Source of the DNA: Pseudofabraea citricarpa
Lineage: Eukaryota; Ascomycota; Leotiomycetes; Helotiales; Dermateaceae
Direction: 5' to 3'
Length of the DNA stretch: 64,000 nucleotides
Assembly (NCBI GenBank): GCA_029641185.1
Contig: JAPWGK010000001.1
Location: 756,501 to 820,500 of the forward strand
Under the pieces are notes generated by a model that made no database searches, was not told where the DNA came from, and was given only the letters and a program-made list of their open reading frames with translations. Shown piece after piece: positions 11,344-23,301 of this stretch (position 1 is the first letter of the stretch; each line of letters begins with the position of its first letter). The translations under genes and the position numbers were made by a program.

Positions 11344-12989
11344 TTTGATAGATTCTGACGGTTTTCAAAGTTGTTTGGAAGTTGAGGATGATTTTACAAC
11401 AGGTGCACAGATGGAAGTGATGAGGAGTAGACAAAGTGGGAGCTTGCCCCTCTTTGCAGCTTCATGTGCTTCATAAGCGGGATGATGCTGCCGCTCTTCG
11501 GCTTCAGGCTTCAGGCCTTTAGGCCTATCTCCAGCAGCACAGTTTGCAGTCACGTGGATTGCATCATCGTCAATAAAGGCATTATTGCTGAGAGTAAGTA
11601 CAATACAGTACAGGGAGCTACCAGATTCCAGAGCGAGCTGACACCGTCACTGTCCACCGCTGCACTTCCGATCAGCACTTGCAGCATCGGGAAAAGCACC
11701 CTTCGAACGGTAGCACAGCACAACTCAAGCCTGTGATATCTGACGTCTTTTACGACTTTACGAGCCATTCGGTGCTTCGGGACCCGGCTGACAGCTTCAA
11801 AACGTCCAAGGCTTCCAAGGAGCACCCAAGGAGGGTTGTCTGATGAATTGCAAGTCCAAAGTCCGAGTTGTTTCCGCACACCTTATTATTACGGTACGGT
11901 ACCAAGGACGGATGCGATGCTACTGTATGGTTGGGGTCCCTTTTGCTGTACTGTGTGTGGGTCGGGCACCATCACCCATCACCCATCACTCACAAGTCCA
12001 GTACTGTAGTATCAACAGCTTCAGCCGGAAGAAAACTAAACTAAATAATGACCTAAAGTTGTTTCGACGAGTCATCTTCACAGTCTTCCTTTTTGCTGCA
12101 TGAAACCCGTACATGTCCGCCCCTCAGCCACACCCACCGGAGGAGTGCCCATAAGGCTGTGGCGGCCAAAACGTTTTGGGCTGGCTTCCTTGCCTGCTGA
12201 TCGTGACGTGAACCAGAGTTTGCTATACTATACTCTATATGCCTTGATATATCCATCCCATCCCTATTTCCAGCCTTGCTGAACAAGCACTTCTGCCCTG
12301 CTTCTAGTCTCCTCTCCATTTCAATTGGCTTCAAGTGGTTAAGAAGGTGGTGGTGAGAACAAAGGAGACTGGCCAATCAGTCACTTAGCGCGTGAGCCAC
12401 GTCCAGCTCGCAGGCATCTTCCAGCAGCTCCAGACAGACAACACTCGTGTCGTGGGGAAGACTTCAGCAACAATATTCCACATATTCCACACCCAACAAT
12501 CAACCATCGCATTTTCGCTCCTGCTTCACCCCCATACCGATCCATATCAAGACCCTCACGCAGGCGTGGTGAGAGCTCTAACCAACACTATCGACCAACC
12601 ACCGCTGCCTGCTCGAACGCTTTTACGAACACCATCAGCATCGTCGCAAACCACCCAACTGCGCGCACTTCCCAGCAGTCATCTATCGCCACCGCAACGG
12701 AGCTCGACGCCTACGTAGCATCAGCTCGAGCTGATCCGTCGTGCAGAAGGCCCACGGGATAAAGTGACGACGGTATAATCACAACAGGTCGCATGGAGTC
12801 TGCGCTAGCTTCCTGAATACTGGTTGCGAACGACGTCCACATGCAGCAAGGCTCTGATCCAAATCACCAACTCAGGCCCCGAGCCAACGACGACCGTATC
12901 GCCTCGTGAGCAGGCCTGGACTACACAAGGTTTCGACTCGATATATTGGAGGTTGGCACGATTGTGCGCCAAGCTACCAGTTTGCGAAC
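11344..12989. other. Divergent promoter region, SOD1 / ROM2-like
   Basis: This 1.65-kb region lies between divergent starts. The high-coordinate part (about 12.4-12.9 kb) is CA-rich with CAACA/CCACC words, like a long leader of the exchange-factor gene. Open frames such as 12392-12718 (+) and 12053-12376 (-) have no recognisable domain. No RNA gene was recognised. Confidence 0.45.
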
Positions 12990-15900
12990 ATGTCCTTTCA
13001 CCAGAATGGCAGTCAACGAAGGTATGGCCATGTCCCACCGGCTCAGTATGGCACGCAAGATTCAAACCACAATCTGCAAAGACGCCCGAGCTTCAATAAT
13101 GGTGACGATGCCGCCTTCTTTGACCCCGGGCAACAAGGCGGGCAAAGCAGTACGGGAAGAGTGAGCATGCCACAAGAAGAGATGTTCTTAACAAGTCCTA
13201 CTCTTAATAGTCCCCGGTCCCCAGGACGGTCAACATTTGGCAGTCCCCCAACGACTTTTCCTGTCCTGTCAGGATACCAGCACCAATATCAACCTGACAC
13301 TTCACATTCACCCCCACTAGTTCAACAGCCTTACAATCCTCAGAATTTTGCTAGAACCCAATCTCAGTCTACCACATATCGACCTCAGCCTCCTCTGCCT
13401 TACAGCTCGACTTCTGGATATAACAACCATCAACCATACAATCCAGCTGCCTACCCACCTGCGCAAACATCGCCGCAGCGGCAGGCCACAGTTTCTGGAT
13501 ATAATTATTCTTCCTCTTACTCCAACTCATCATCAGCACAACCTCCACAGTCTCCGTCTTATTGGTCACAACCAGCACATCCGGGGCCTCCAGTACCCCC
13601 TCGACCGTCATCTTCGCACCAGAATCATCATTATGGACTTCCTGCAAGACCTTCTCCACATCCGAATTATACGCCCGCCAGCTCGACTCCTCTTGCTGCA
13701 CGTCTTACAGAATTTTATGCTCCCCCATCAGGCAATACCTACGGTTCCAATGGCAGCTATAGCCTGGATGATGAAAGAACTCCGACTACGGCACAGCCAC
13801 CGTATCCGGTTCACGATGCTTATCCTCAAGGGCCGACCTCACATACATCATTTGGGGAAGAGCCAAACACATTTTCGAATCGCCCAGTTCGTTCATCCAG
13901 AGGCTCAGGCCATTCTGGGAGTCCGTTGCCTTCACCGAATATAGGCTATGATCGGCCATCGAGTGGTACTAGTCTGCAAAGACATCCAACCTCCAAACCA
14001 CTGCCTAAGGCACCAGCAGATAATGATACTGGCGACGATGATGATTGGGGACTTGGCACACACCGGAAGACCGATGAAGAGATTGCGCAGGAACAACTCT
14101 TCGCAGATATTGGGAATGCTGTAGGTAGTTCGCGGTCGAGGTTTGGCTCTCAGAGAAACGGTGACCTTTTGGATAGTGAACTTAACAGATATAACTCGAC
14201 CGCTACCACCATCAACCCCACAGACGTTGATCGTCAATCTACAGCCACAACTTTGAATCGCAACAGTATTGATGAAATTTACGATACATATGATCATTAT
14301 GATGACGATGACGAATCTGATATTGAAGCTGCGGCAGGTCTGGAGGCTATGCGTCTTGCAGATGAGCAAGAATCCCAACTTGGATCCGGCGGACTTGGTT
14401 TTGGCACCTATGAATCACAGCCACAACCTCCGGCACATAGAGCTCTGCCTCAGCAACCGCAGGACGACAGCAGTGATAGCGACTACAAGCACATGGATCT
14501 GGGGCTTGTAGGTGGTGGGTATGACGCGCATATGTCTTACGGGGGAGATATTGGAGGTCTGAGCACTGGTCATAGCAGCGAGATGGAAGACCAAAGCCGA
14601 CCATTGCCTACCCCAGATGAAATCGGCCGGGTGGAGAGCTACAGCCAGGAAGGAACAGCTGGGCTTGGAGGCATGACAGATTACTCCATACCTGGTGATG
14701 CTGCTCTACATCCCTTTCCAGCATTCGATGATGCACGAGTTGACACCTTTGGTACCGGTGGTTTACAGAGACCAACATCGCAAACCCATCGCCTTAGTTT
14801 CGATGAAGGGGATGAACAGGTTTCTCTACATTCTCGAAATGATTCAAGGCTGAGCAATCTCTCTGGTAGCGACTCACCATCAAAGGATGATATGCCGGAA
14901 TTGTTTTACCATCCCGGCATGGGTTCATTGCAATACAATAATCGGCCACTACCAGCAGTTCCTTCAATATCTCAAAATGCAACCCCACAGCTGTTACCAG
15001 CGGGATCTTATAGGCACAGAAATTCCAATTCAGTCTCGTCAATTAACGATGTTAACAGAACTTCGTATATTCCAAATGGACCTGACAGCTATACCCCACA
15101 AGCCATGCTTAATCCTGGCGGCGCATATGTTCCCAGATCAACATCACTTTCGAGTCATAGCAGTACTCCTGTAACAGTACCTCCTGTGCGATCTAGGACT
15201 GATGCAGAAGAAAGACACGCTAGGCAGAGAGCCGCACGCCAAGGCGTTCGTTCTGCCAGTGGCATGGAGGGATACGATGCGGGTACTCCGCAATCTTCTG
15301 TGCCATTGGATCTTCCTGATCTACCTGCTGGTAGAGGTCGCAGGAAGTTCTCACCCTCGAGGCTTTCGACATCGGACTTCAAGCACTGTTCTGAACCTTG
15401 GGCTCTCAGTGGTATAGCGGCCTGGATTCGTGAAATGGCCGGTGGTGAAACAGGTGAAGGCGAGGCTGATCTGAGACAGAAGACCATCGAGGAAGGACTT
15501 GTTGCACTCTTTACTCACAAAGTTCCAACCATGAACACTGCTGACGCTGAAACACTGAGTCAAAGGGTTGTTAATTCCATGCTTGATGCCGGTCTTCTTG
15601 TACCAGAAGAAGAGTGGGTCAAGTTTGGCCCAGGTGAATTATCAGGAGTTTTGTGGCAATTGACTGGATCTGGTTGCTATTCGCCAAAGTTACACGAACA
15701 GGAGATCCAAGGTCGCTGCTATTCACACCACTGCACTAGAACGCTAAAGAAGATCAATCTACAGTCTCAAACATTGGAGCCTTCGAAGAAGAAAGAAGAT
15801 TGGGTGACTTTCTTCAAAATGACGAAGGAGCAGCTCGAGGGTGCTACCAAGAAAGAGATTGAACGACAAAATAATTTGCATGAAATTGTCATGTCGGAAG

Positions 15901-18409
15901 ACACATATATGGACCAGATTGATGTTCTCCGAGTTCTTTACAGAGATGATCTGGCTTCATGGCAACCTCCTATCATTGATGCGCGGAAACTTCCAAAGTT
16001 CTTAATTTCAGTATTTGGCAAAGTACAGGCTATCAAAGACGCCAATGAGAACCACCTTCTCGCACAACTAAAATACCGTCAAAAGGAGCAAGGGCCATGG
16101 ATAATAGGGTTCAGCGACATTTTCCGAGAATGGATTAGGAAAGCAAAAGGCGCATATATCGAATATGCCGCGGGTTTTCCATACGCAACATTTTTGGTCC
16201 GCAAGGAGGCTAGCAAAAACATCCTCTTCCAGCAGTTCTTGGATCAGGCCCGTGACAACAAACTTTCAGGTCGCCTGGACTGGAATACTTATCTCAAAGC
16301 ACCCATCACCCGATTGCAGCGGTATACCCTGCTGTTAGTGACAGTCCTGAAAAACATGACCCAGGAGACGGAAGAGAAAGCCACGCTTGCTACTGCCATT
16401 GAAGAAATTAAAGCTGTAACACTGGAATGCGACGCTAAGGTGGATGAGCACACTAAGAAGGTCGAGATGATTGAGTTACAGGCTAAATTATTCCTTCGGC
16501 CGGGAATGGAGCGTGTGGAGCTCCATTTGGATCATCTCGGAAGAGAACTGATTCACAAAGGAGATCTCCAACGGTTTGCAGGCAATCGCATCAAAATGAT
16601 CGACACACATGCTATTCTTTTCGACCATTATTTTGTCCTGGCCAAGATCGTTGCTAGTCGAGATGTCGCAGGACTAAAAAAGGAGCTATACGATGTTTCA
16701 AAGCTTGTAAGTATTTACCGTCCTCTTGGTTGCATCACTATCTAACTCTTACCAAAGCCTATTCCTATGCAACTCTTGATTCTTGAGAGTACCAATGACG
16801 ATCCAGTTGTGAGATCAACCATGAAAGGTCTTGGAACTACTGTCACGAGTGTAGCAAAAACGGCCACTGGTTCTGGTGCTGATACCAGGCTCATGCGACC
16901 ACCCACGAACACTCTTGAGAGGCCACCGACCCTTGAGCACACCAACACAGGCAGTTCTGTGTCAACAATGGCCTCTGTAACACGAATTCCTACAAACGCC
17001 GCAGGAGAATCAGATAAAACCATGTATCCGTTCCGCATTAAACATCTTGGAAAGACTGAAGTCTATACACTCTATGCGCCCTCTGCACAGAGTCGACAAG
17101 AATGGTGTGACAAGATTCTTGAAGCTAATACTCGCTATTCAGCATCGTTATATGCCCAGAATGCCGAGCCATTTCGCCTGCGGGTTATGGCTGATACTGC
17201 TTTCTCTAATGCCGAAGGTCTTGTTTCTAGGGGCACCATGGTCTCCGTTAAGGGCACACCGTTAGATCGAGCCATCAGAGAAATGGAGACAACATACGGT
17301 GCAGGTCCTAGACCAGGCCCAGTCTGTCGAGCTCAAGTCAACTGTGCAACTGCCTTTACTACCTATGGAAAAGCAATGGTTGCGATCGGTACAGACTATG
17401 GTGTTTATACCTCTGAGGCCTCAAATCCTCGAGGTTGGACAAGAGTAAGTAATTATGCATATGCTAGCTGTGCAATGCTAACAAGATACAGGCTATCCAA
17501 ATTGCTCGCGTTACGCAGATCGCTGTTCTCGAAGAGTTCTCTCTTTGTCTTATTATTGCCGACAAATCGCTTATAGCATATCACCTTGATGTAATAGTTC
17601 CGGTATCATCCTTCCCAGCTCCAGTACATGATTCTGCTCGCCGAGCGCCGCAAAAATTATCGGGTAATCGCGATGTCTCTTTCTTCGCGACGGCTCGTAT
17701 GAAGGATCGTACTCTCGTCTTCTACAAAAAGCGTGAGGGTCTTCACTCAACATTCAAAGTTCTCGAGCCGGTCTTTCAGAAATCTACGGAAAAGAAGTCT
17801 CGTCTCTTTGGAAAGAAGTTCGGAAGTACTACGGAGTTCTTTAGAGAATTCGACGAGTTTTACATACCCACTGAATGCTTCACCATCAATCTTTTCCATA
17901 CTTACATTGCGATTTCTACACAAAGAGGCTTCGAACTCATGACCTTGGATAAGAAATCTCCAATATCGATTCCAGATATTAAAGCTCCGGCCATTGGGTC
18001 CATCGCTGCAAGACTTCAGGGCCAGAAACCACTAGGCATGTTCCGACTCTCTGATGCAGAATTTTTGCTCTGCTATGAAGAATGCGGTGTTTATGTTGAC
18101 AAGCATGGTGAAATATCACGAGGTGTAGTGATGGAGTTTGTTGGTAAAGCTAAAACGGCCGCTCTATACGGTGCATATCTGGTGCTCTTCGATTCCGATT
18201 TTGTTGAAGTGAGAAATGCAGAGAACGGGAGATTGAGGCAAGTCATTGCCGGACGCGAAGTCAGATGTCTAGATTACGGCATCAATCCACTTGGTGCAGG
18301 TGGTGCGTCGGATGGCACAAGGACATTGAAGGTTGCCATGATGCATCCTGAGGTGACAGCGAACCAGATCGTATTGGAGATGGTACTTAATGAGGGACAT
18401 TTGGAATGA
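12990..18409 (+). CDS. ROM2: Rho1 guanine-nucleotide exchange factor, Rom2/Rgf type (DEP-DH-PH-CNH)
   Basis: Activates the Rho1 GTPase in the cell-wall integrity pathway at the plasma membrane. Exons 12990-16706, 16758-17444 and 17492-18409 join in phase 0 through introns of 51 and 47 nt and give 1773 aa. Residues 1-780 are Ser/Pro/Gln-rich and probably disordered, with acidic patches. A DEP-like domain covers about 790-900, the RhoGEF (DH) domain about 955-1155 (IVMSEDTYMDQIDVLRVLY, APITRLQRYTLLL), a PH domain about 1165-1365 interrupted by intron 1, and a citron-homology (CNH) domain about 1370-1745. The frame is open upstream to 12906, but the ATG at 12990 gives the expected MSFHQNG start. 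A 3' acceptor after GATACAG fixes exon 3. Confidence 0.93.
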
Positions 18410-19220
18410 AAAGAGCAAGCAAATCGAGGGAGGAAGGGGTTATTGGTCGTTATCATCCAGCATTGGCGTTTTTTCCATTTTCTTTCTCGCGTTGGGATAG
18501 TGAAAGATAGGATACGATACCATGTCGAGTTTTTTTATTCTTTACTTTTCATTACATTACATCATAATTCTTCCACGCTGAGTCTACGTCTTGTGGGGTT
18601 AATTGAGCGCATCTTGGCTGGGAGATGGGTCTTGATTCGCTGTTTGTTTGCGTGGGCGTTTGGAAGGCGGCGAAGGAAATTTTACATTTAATTTCTTCTT
18701 TTTTCTCTCTCTACCATGATGTATTTTACGTTCGCGTCCTCTCCTTTTCTTTTCTCTTATTTTCTCTTTCTACTTCATTCCACCTTTCATACCATATTGT
18801 AGGGCGAGTAGAGGGAACCAAAAGAAAATGAGATTCTTTATCGTATGTGCTATTCTACTTCGTATGACATGGCGTATTGCGGGGTGACCTGATGCGATGG
18901 AACATCACAGCTTGCATCGCACTTGGCTTCGGGTCTTGACGTATGGCAAGAGAAAGGGCTTTGCTCTTCCATCCCTCGTCCCCTCTTCTTCAATCATGAT
19001 TCACTCTATTTTGGCTCGGCGCCAATTTCTAAGCACTAACATTACTGTAGATACGTGACGTCAGGTTGTCTTGGTCTTGGTATCTAATCAACATCTCTTC
19101 TCAAATTCCTTCTTCTATCTTTTTTCCCTCTCTTCAATATCTCTTCCCTCTCTTCATACCCCCTCTGAATTTACCCCTTCGCTGCCTCGACATTCATCCG
19201 CACGAGAAAGAGAAAAGAAA
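18410..19220. other. 3' flank of ROM2-like gene and leader of small ORF
   Basis: The region is T/C-rich. From about 19080 to 19200 it becomes a strongly pyrimidine-rich tract of the kind seen in fungal promoters and leaders, just before the ATG at 19221. No coding potential was recognised at 18443-18831. Confidence 0.4.
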
Positions 19221-19436
19221 ATGGACTCCTTAACCACGCCAAAATCTGCTCATAATGTCCCGCCTTCTTCCTCGACGACGGCTCACCCACAACACTCCGC
19301 TGAGGTGCGACTTGATAAAACATCTGGCGTGGGATCGACCGGAGCCAGGGATTCGGTTAAGGAGAAGCTGAAAGCTGCTGTAGGGGCGGGGGATAAGGAG
19401 AAGAGCGCCGGGAAAGAGAATGGGAAGGAGTTATGA
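19221..19436 (+). CDS. Small hydrophilic protein, unknown
   Basis: A 71-residue open frame, rich in Ser/Thr/Pro at its start and in Lys/Glu/Gly/Ala at its end (KEKLKAAVGAGDKEKSAGKE). I do not recognise a family. Support for a real gene is indirect: the ATG has a good fungal context (GAAAATGG), it follows a long CT-rich leader-like tract, and the frame ends in a clean TGA. The frame is open further upstream to 19071, but those residues are the translated CT-tract. It could be a chance ORF. Confidence 0.4.
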   Translation: MDSLTTPKSAHNVPPSSSTTAHPQHSAEVRLDKTSGVGSTGARDSVKEKLKAAVGAGDKEKSAGKENGKEL

Positions 19437-21269
19437 TGAAGGACGGGGATGGATGCATGTTGGAGAAATGAAGTCTGTTTTATCCGTTGTTTCCTGAAAG
19501 AGGCTGTCTTTTCTTGCACTTGTGGAGGAGGTTGAGTTGAATGATAATCTGAATCAGGTTGTGATGTGAAATGTCAGTCGTGCATTATATACACCTACTG
19601 GATTCTTAATTTGTTCTTTAATAAGAATCTCATGGATACCGGTGCAATATACTTTTAAAATGAGGAAGCTTGAAGATATCAAAATGAATTTGGAAGAGCT
19701 CACTTACAGTACTTGGATAAGCCAAAACTCTGATTCTCTTATCATTTACAATTTGTAAACATATAAAGGCTCCCAGCTTCAAACTTCAGTAACCACAGTA
19801 TTTTGTAATTATTGTGGGTACATTGCGCTGCGTGCTTGGTGTGGCACCTTGAGCCCAAGAACTTAATATTACAACAGAAGATATCTGGAAATATAGAAGA
19901 TGTGAGAGACAGCAGAACATGGCGGATGATGCGATATGCAACAAAGAAGAAACAAACACAGACAATGTAAAAAGTGCAGAGAATGCGATATGCAACAACA
20001 GAGAAATGCAGAGGATACTAAAAGTCCAGAGAATGCGATATGCAACAAAACTGTAAAAATACAGAAGATAAACATGGTTCAGAGAATGCGATATACAATA
20101 AAACTATAAAAATACAGAAGATGAACATGGTGCAGAGAATGCGATATGCAACAAAAGAGAAATACAGAAGACGCTAAAAGTGCAGAGAATACGATATATA
20201 ATAAAACTGCAAAAATACAGAAGATGACCATGGTGCAGAGAATACGATATGCAACAAAAGAGAAATACAGAAGACGCTAAAAGTGCAGAGAATACGATAT
20301 ACAATAAAACTGTAAAAATACAGAAGATGAACATGGTACAGAGAATGCGATATGCAACAAAATTCCAGAGACATGCATGCATGATACACGGACTCCACTT
20401 TCGAACCACTTTGTGCGAGCTGCTAAAGGTGCAGAGAGATCTGTTTGGTCCAGAAAACAAGGAAAAGGGTAAAGAAGCACGTGTTTGTTTTCTTCCCCAT
20501 ATACTACATTCCTATGAGGAATACTAGTTTCACTTCAAAGTTACCTTGAAGAGAAATCCTTATAAAAGACCAAAATGATAAATAATCCAACATATCCGCG
20601 CTTCCCACACACATTACTATTCCTAATCCTCTTCTCAGGTAAACTCCGGTTGTCAGTCACCAACCCCCACAAAAACAAGACGTATCCATCATCTCGGTTA
20701 CTTAATTCCCTGAAAAGGTGAGGTAGGCTGTCATACATCATGTGTGTCTATTGAAGAAAGAAGCCAGCACTTATTGGAACTGCTTGGGCTCGTTTTCTGC
20801 TCTGTCTTCCAGATGTTTTCTCTTGATCTTGGTCTTGTGGTTGAAAGGAAGAAAAGAAGAGGAGAGAGTGTGATAGTTATACAGTAGTGAGATGATAAGA
20901 GATTAGCTTGTGAGAAGAATAAGTTAGTCAGTTAGGGCGGAAGATGCTAGCAAGAGAAGAGAAGAGAAAAGGGGTCATTATTTAGATTCGGGATTTGACT
21001 CATACACTTCCTGGTTTTACTCTCTCCGTCTTACCTCTTCGTTTTTACTGGTCTCTCAGGTCTAGATTAAAAACTCTCCCCTTCATCTGCTGTTTCACTT
21101 GTCTCTTCTGTGATGTTCTTCTTGTGGACCACTTAGACCGGTTGCTAAGCGAGGGAGAAGGGAGACAGACTTAAGGCTGATATGATTACTATCCTAAATA
21201 GTGATTTTCTGAACCCCAGAGATAGCATTATAGCTCCCCGACAAGACTTATAGTCCAAGGCAATGTTAG
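19437..21269. other. Gene-poor 1.8 kb containing a minisatellite
   Basis: Apart from the tandem repeat annotated separately (about 19926-20365), nothing coding was recognised. Minus-strand open frames here, such as 20104-20460, are low-complexity translations of the repeat. Confidence 0.5.
19926..20365. repeat. ~52-bp minisatellite, about nine diverged copies
   Basis: The core GCGATATGCAACAA (variants ACGATATACAATAA) recurs near 19931, 19985, 20034, 20087, 20139, 20190, 20243, 20296 and 20347, a spacing of 49-54 bp. Each copy continues into AGAAATACAGAAGA and GTGCAGAGAAT. In the later copies two sub-types alternate (AAAAGAGAAATACAG and AAAACTGTAAAAATACAG), giving a higher-order period of about 104 bp. 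Confidence 0.85.
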
Positions 21270-22685
21270 CTATGCTATTACCTTCAATGCCTTTTTAGCT
21301 ACCTCTTTCGCTCTTTCTTTCGCTTCTCTCTTCTTTTCCTTCAACCTAATTTCATAATTCTTCCAAGCTTCGACTTCACCCTCTCTCAACGAGAAATCCT
21401 GAAAGAATTCAGGCCGAATTGCAAGACCAACTCCAGGATGCGCTTCTTCTACTGCATACAGGACTTCCATGAGTTTCGGCCTGCCCTCTTTTTCTCGCCC
21501 CTTTCCAAAAATAGGCTCCTGCAACTCACTCAGGGGAATACCATGAGCTTCAGGTGCCCGTCTCCATCCAGCAACAGCAACGTTTTGAATCATGCCGACT
21601 GCGCCTACAGAGAGCAGATACCAGGTATGATCTTCCAACCCGCCTGCAACGATAAGAAAGATAATCCACAGAAATGCAAATAAGCCAGATACCCACCGGG
21701 TTTTTGTAGATGCCTTGGGAACTGCACCTGCCAAATCATCCAAAACAAGCCCAAACCTTCGTTCATCGCCCCGTACCACAAATACGTGCCGGTGGCCATT
21801 TCCCCGAGTAAGAATGTATGACTCTGCTGAGTTCTCGCGGCACGAGTACTTCTCAATGCGCCATTCCGCTATAGATCCAGTAAAGATAGCTAGGATGGTA
21901 CCAACTGCAGTCACTAAGATGATGGACCAGTCGCGGTGCGTTATGATGGGGATTGCAGCGAGGACAAGTTGTAGGAGGACGCAGGGAAAGAACGAGTAAA
22001 ATGCGGCATCTGGTTTGGGGTGCTTCCCTCCTTCCAGGGCCTATTAAAAGTCAAAGCCGAAATCTTGCAGGAATTAGGCGATGCGATGGAATGTAACTCA
22101 CGTCAAATATGGTAACTATGAGGCCTGAGTTACGTTCATACGGCTGCATCTTCTTTTCAACGATGCGTTCAAGATCCCTGATGAGCCGCCCCACAGTCCA
22201 AGAATCATTAGTCTTCTTGTTCCTTGACGATACCACTATCACCGAAGCCGGGGAATCCGGAGCTGGCATAAGAGTCCCGTCGCCGAAAGCCGACATCAAC
22301 GCACCGAAGGCATAGGCAACCCAACCAAAACTGAATGCGACAAATGTCACCTTTCTGCCCGACATCTGTGCTATGGCCTTTTGCACGATATCGCCTCCAA
22401 TGATCAGTACCACAGAAAAGACCTCTGAGGGATTCCTCATCTGAGCTTTAAATTGTTCCGCCGCTTCATCCTGTCTCCTTTTGATGACCGGTGCCAAATT
22501 GGGAGTAGGAGAGCACGACACAAATGCTTATTGACAGGTTAGTGAGCAATGTAAGGCTATATCTCGAACGTTTGAGCAACTCAATACGAGACCTAAAACC
22601 ACGAGGCTACGGGTGCAGGCAACTCACTGAACAGGCAGAGAATGAGGAGGACACTTTTCACAGGTATTAGATGACAGCGAGCCAT
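21270..22685 (-). CDS. Orphan polytopic membrane protein
   Basis: I do not recognise a named family. Exons 22628-22685, 22102-22526 and 21270-22040 join in frame (introns 101 and 61 nt; CACTAAC branch site in intron 1) and give 417 aa. The first 27 residues form a signal anchor or signal peptide (KSVLLILCLFTFVSC). Hydrophobic segments follow, including VFSVVLIIGGDI, VAFSFGWVAYAFGALMSAFG, FFPCVLLQLVLAAIP, a stretch around VTAVGTILAIFTG, GLFAFLWIIFLIVAGG and LLSVGAVGMIQNVAV, about six or seven in all. The last ~70 residues are charged and end in a Lys/Glu-rich helix. The small first exon was placed because it supplies an ATG and restores the frame; without it the protein lacks the leader. Confidence 0.8.
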
Positions 22686-23301
22686 AGTGACTGTGGAATT
22701 ATACAGGTCCAAGTTCACGAACTGGCATCAAGGGATCAGGCTCACAGATTCTCCAGATTTGGATTTTGAAGAGGAGTTCAGCTGAAAGCGCTAATCTCTC
22801 TTTCTAATAGCTTCATATGGCTATAAATAAGCGGCTAAGCCTCTATCCCGGAACAAGGCATAGCGCGCGAAAGAAGCACATCTTAAATGGAAAGATCAGC
22901 CTCTCATCAACCTGTGTGGGGGCTCAATTGGCGTTTTGTTGTCGTATCCAGCCGTCCTTGCAGACGATGCGATGTGACCGGCGAAATGTTAAGCCGGATG
23001 GCCTAGTGTGGATTTAGTTGGTCTATTCCGTGCCTCACATCCATATTTTAAGTCGCCTGCTTATTTGACTGTTACCTAGGGAAGTACCTCACACTGCATG
23101 TAGGAGTCACTTGAGAAGGCCTTAGGCGCCAACTTACACACTCTCACAACAGGCAATCTCTCCCTAGAAAGCTTTGCAGTTATCATCTTTTAGCCCTGCC
23201 AGCATGAAGCCTTGCATACTCCGACATCTTATAGCCAGCCCTTCATGCAGCAAAAGTTGAGCTGAGTCGTTCAGGACGTTCATAAATGGGAAGCACAGTC
23301 C
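22686..23301. other. Divergent intergenic region, membrane protein / HET gene
   Basis: 616 bp between divergent starts, holding both promoters. The open frame at 22817-23017 has no recognisable content. Confidence 0.4.

Noticed and set aside
20104..20460. Cys/Phe/Ser-rich minus-strand frame of 118 codons
   Set aside because: It is a translation of the 52-bp minisatellite and has no independent support.
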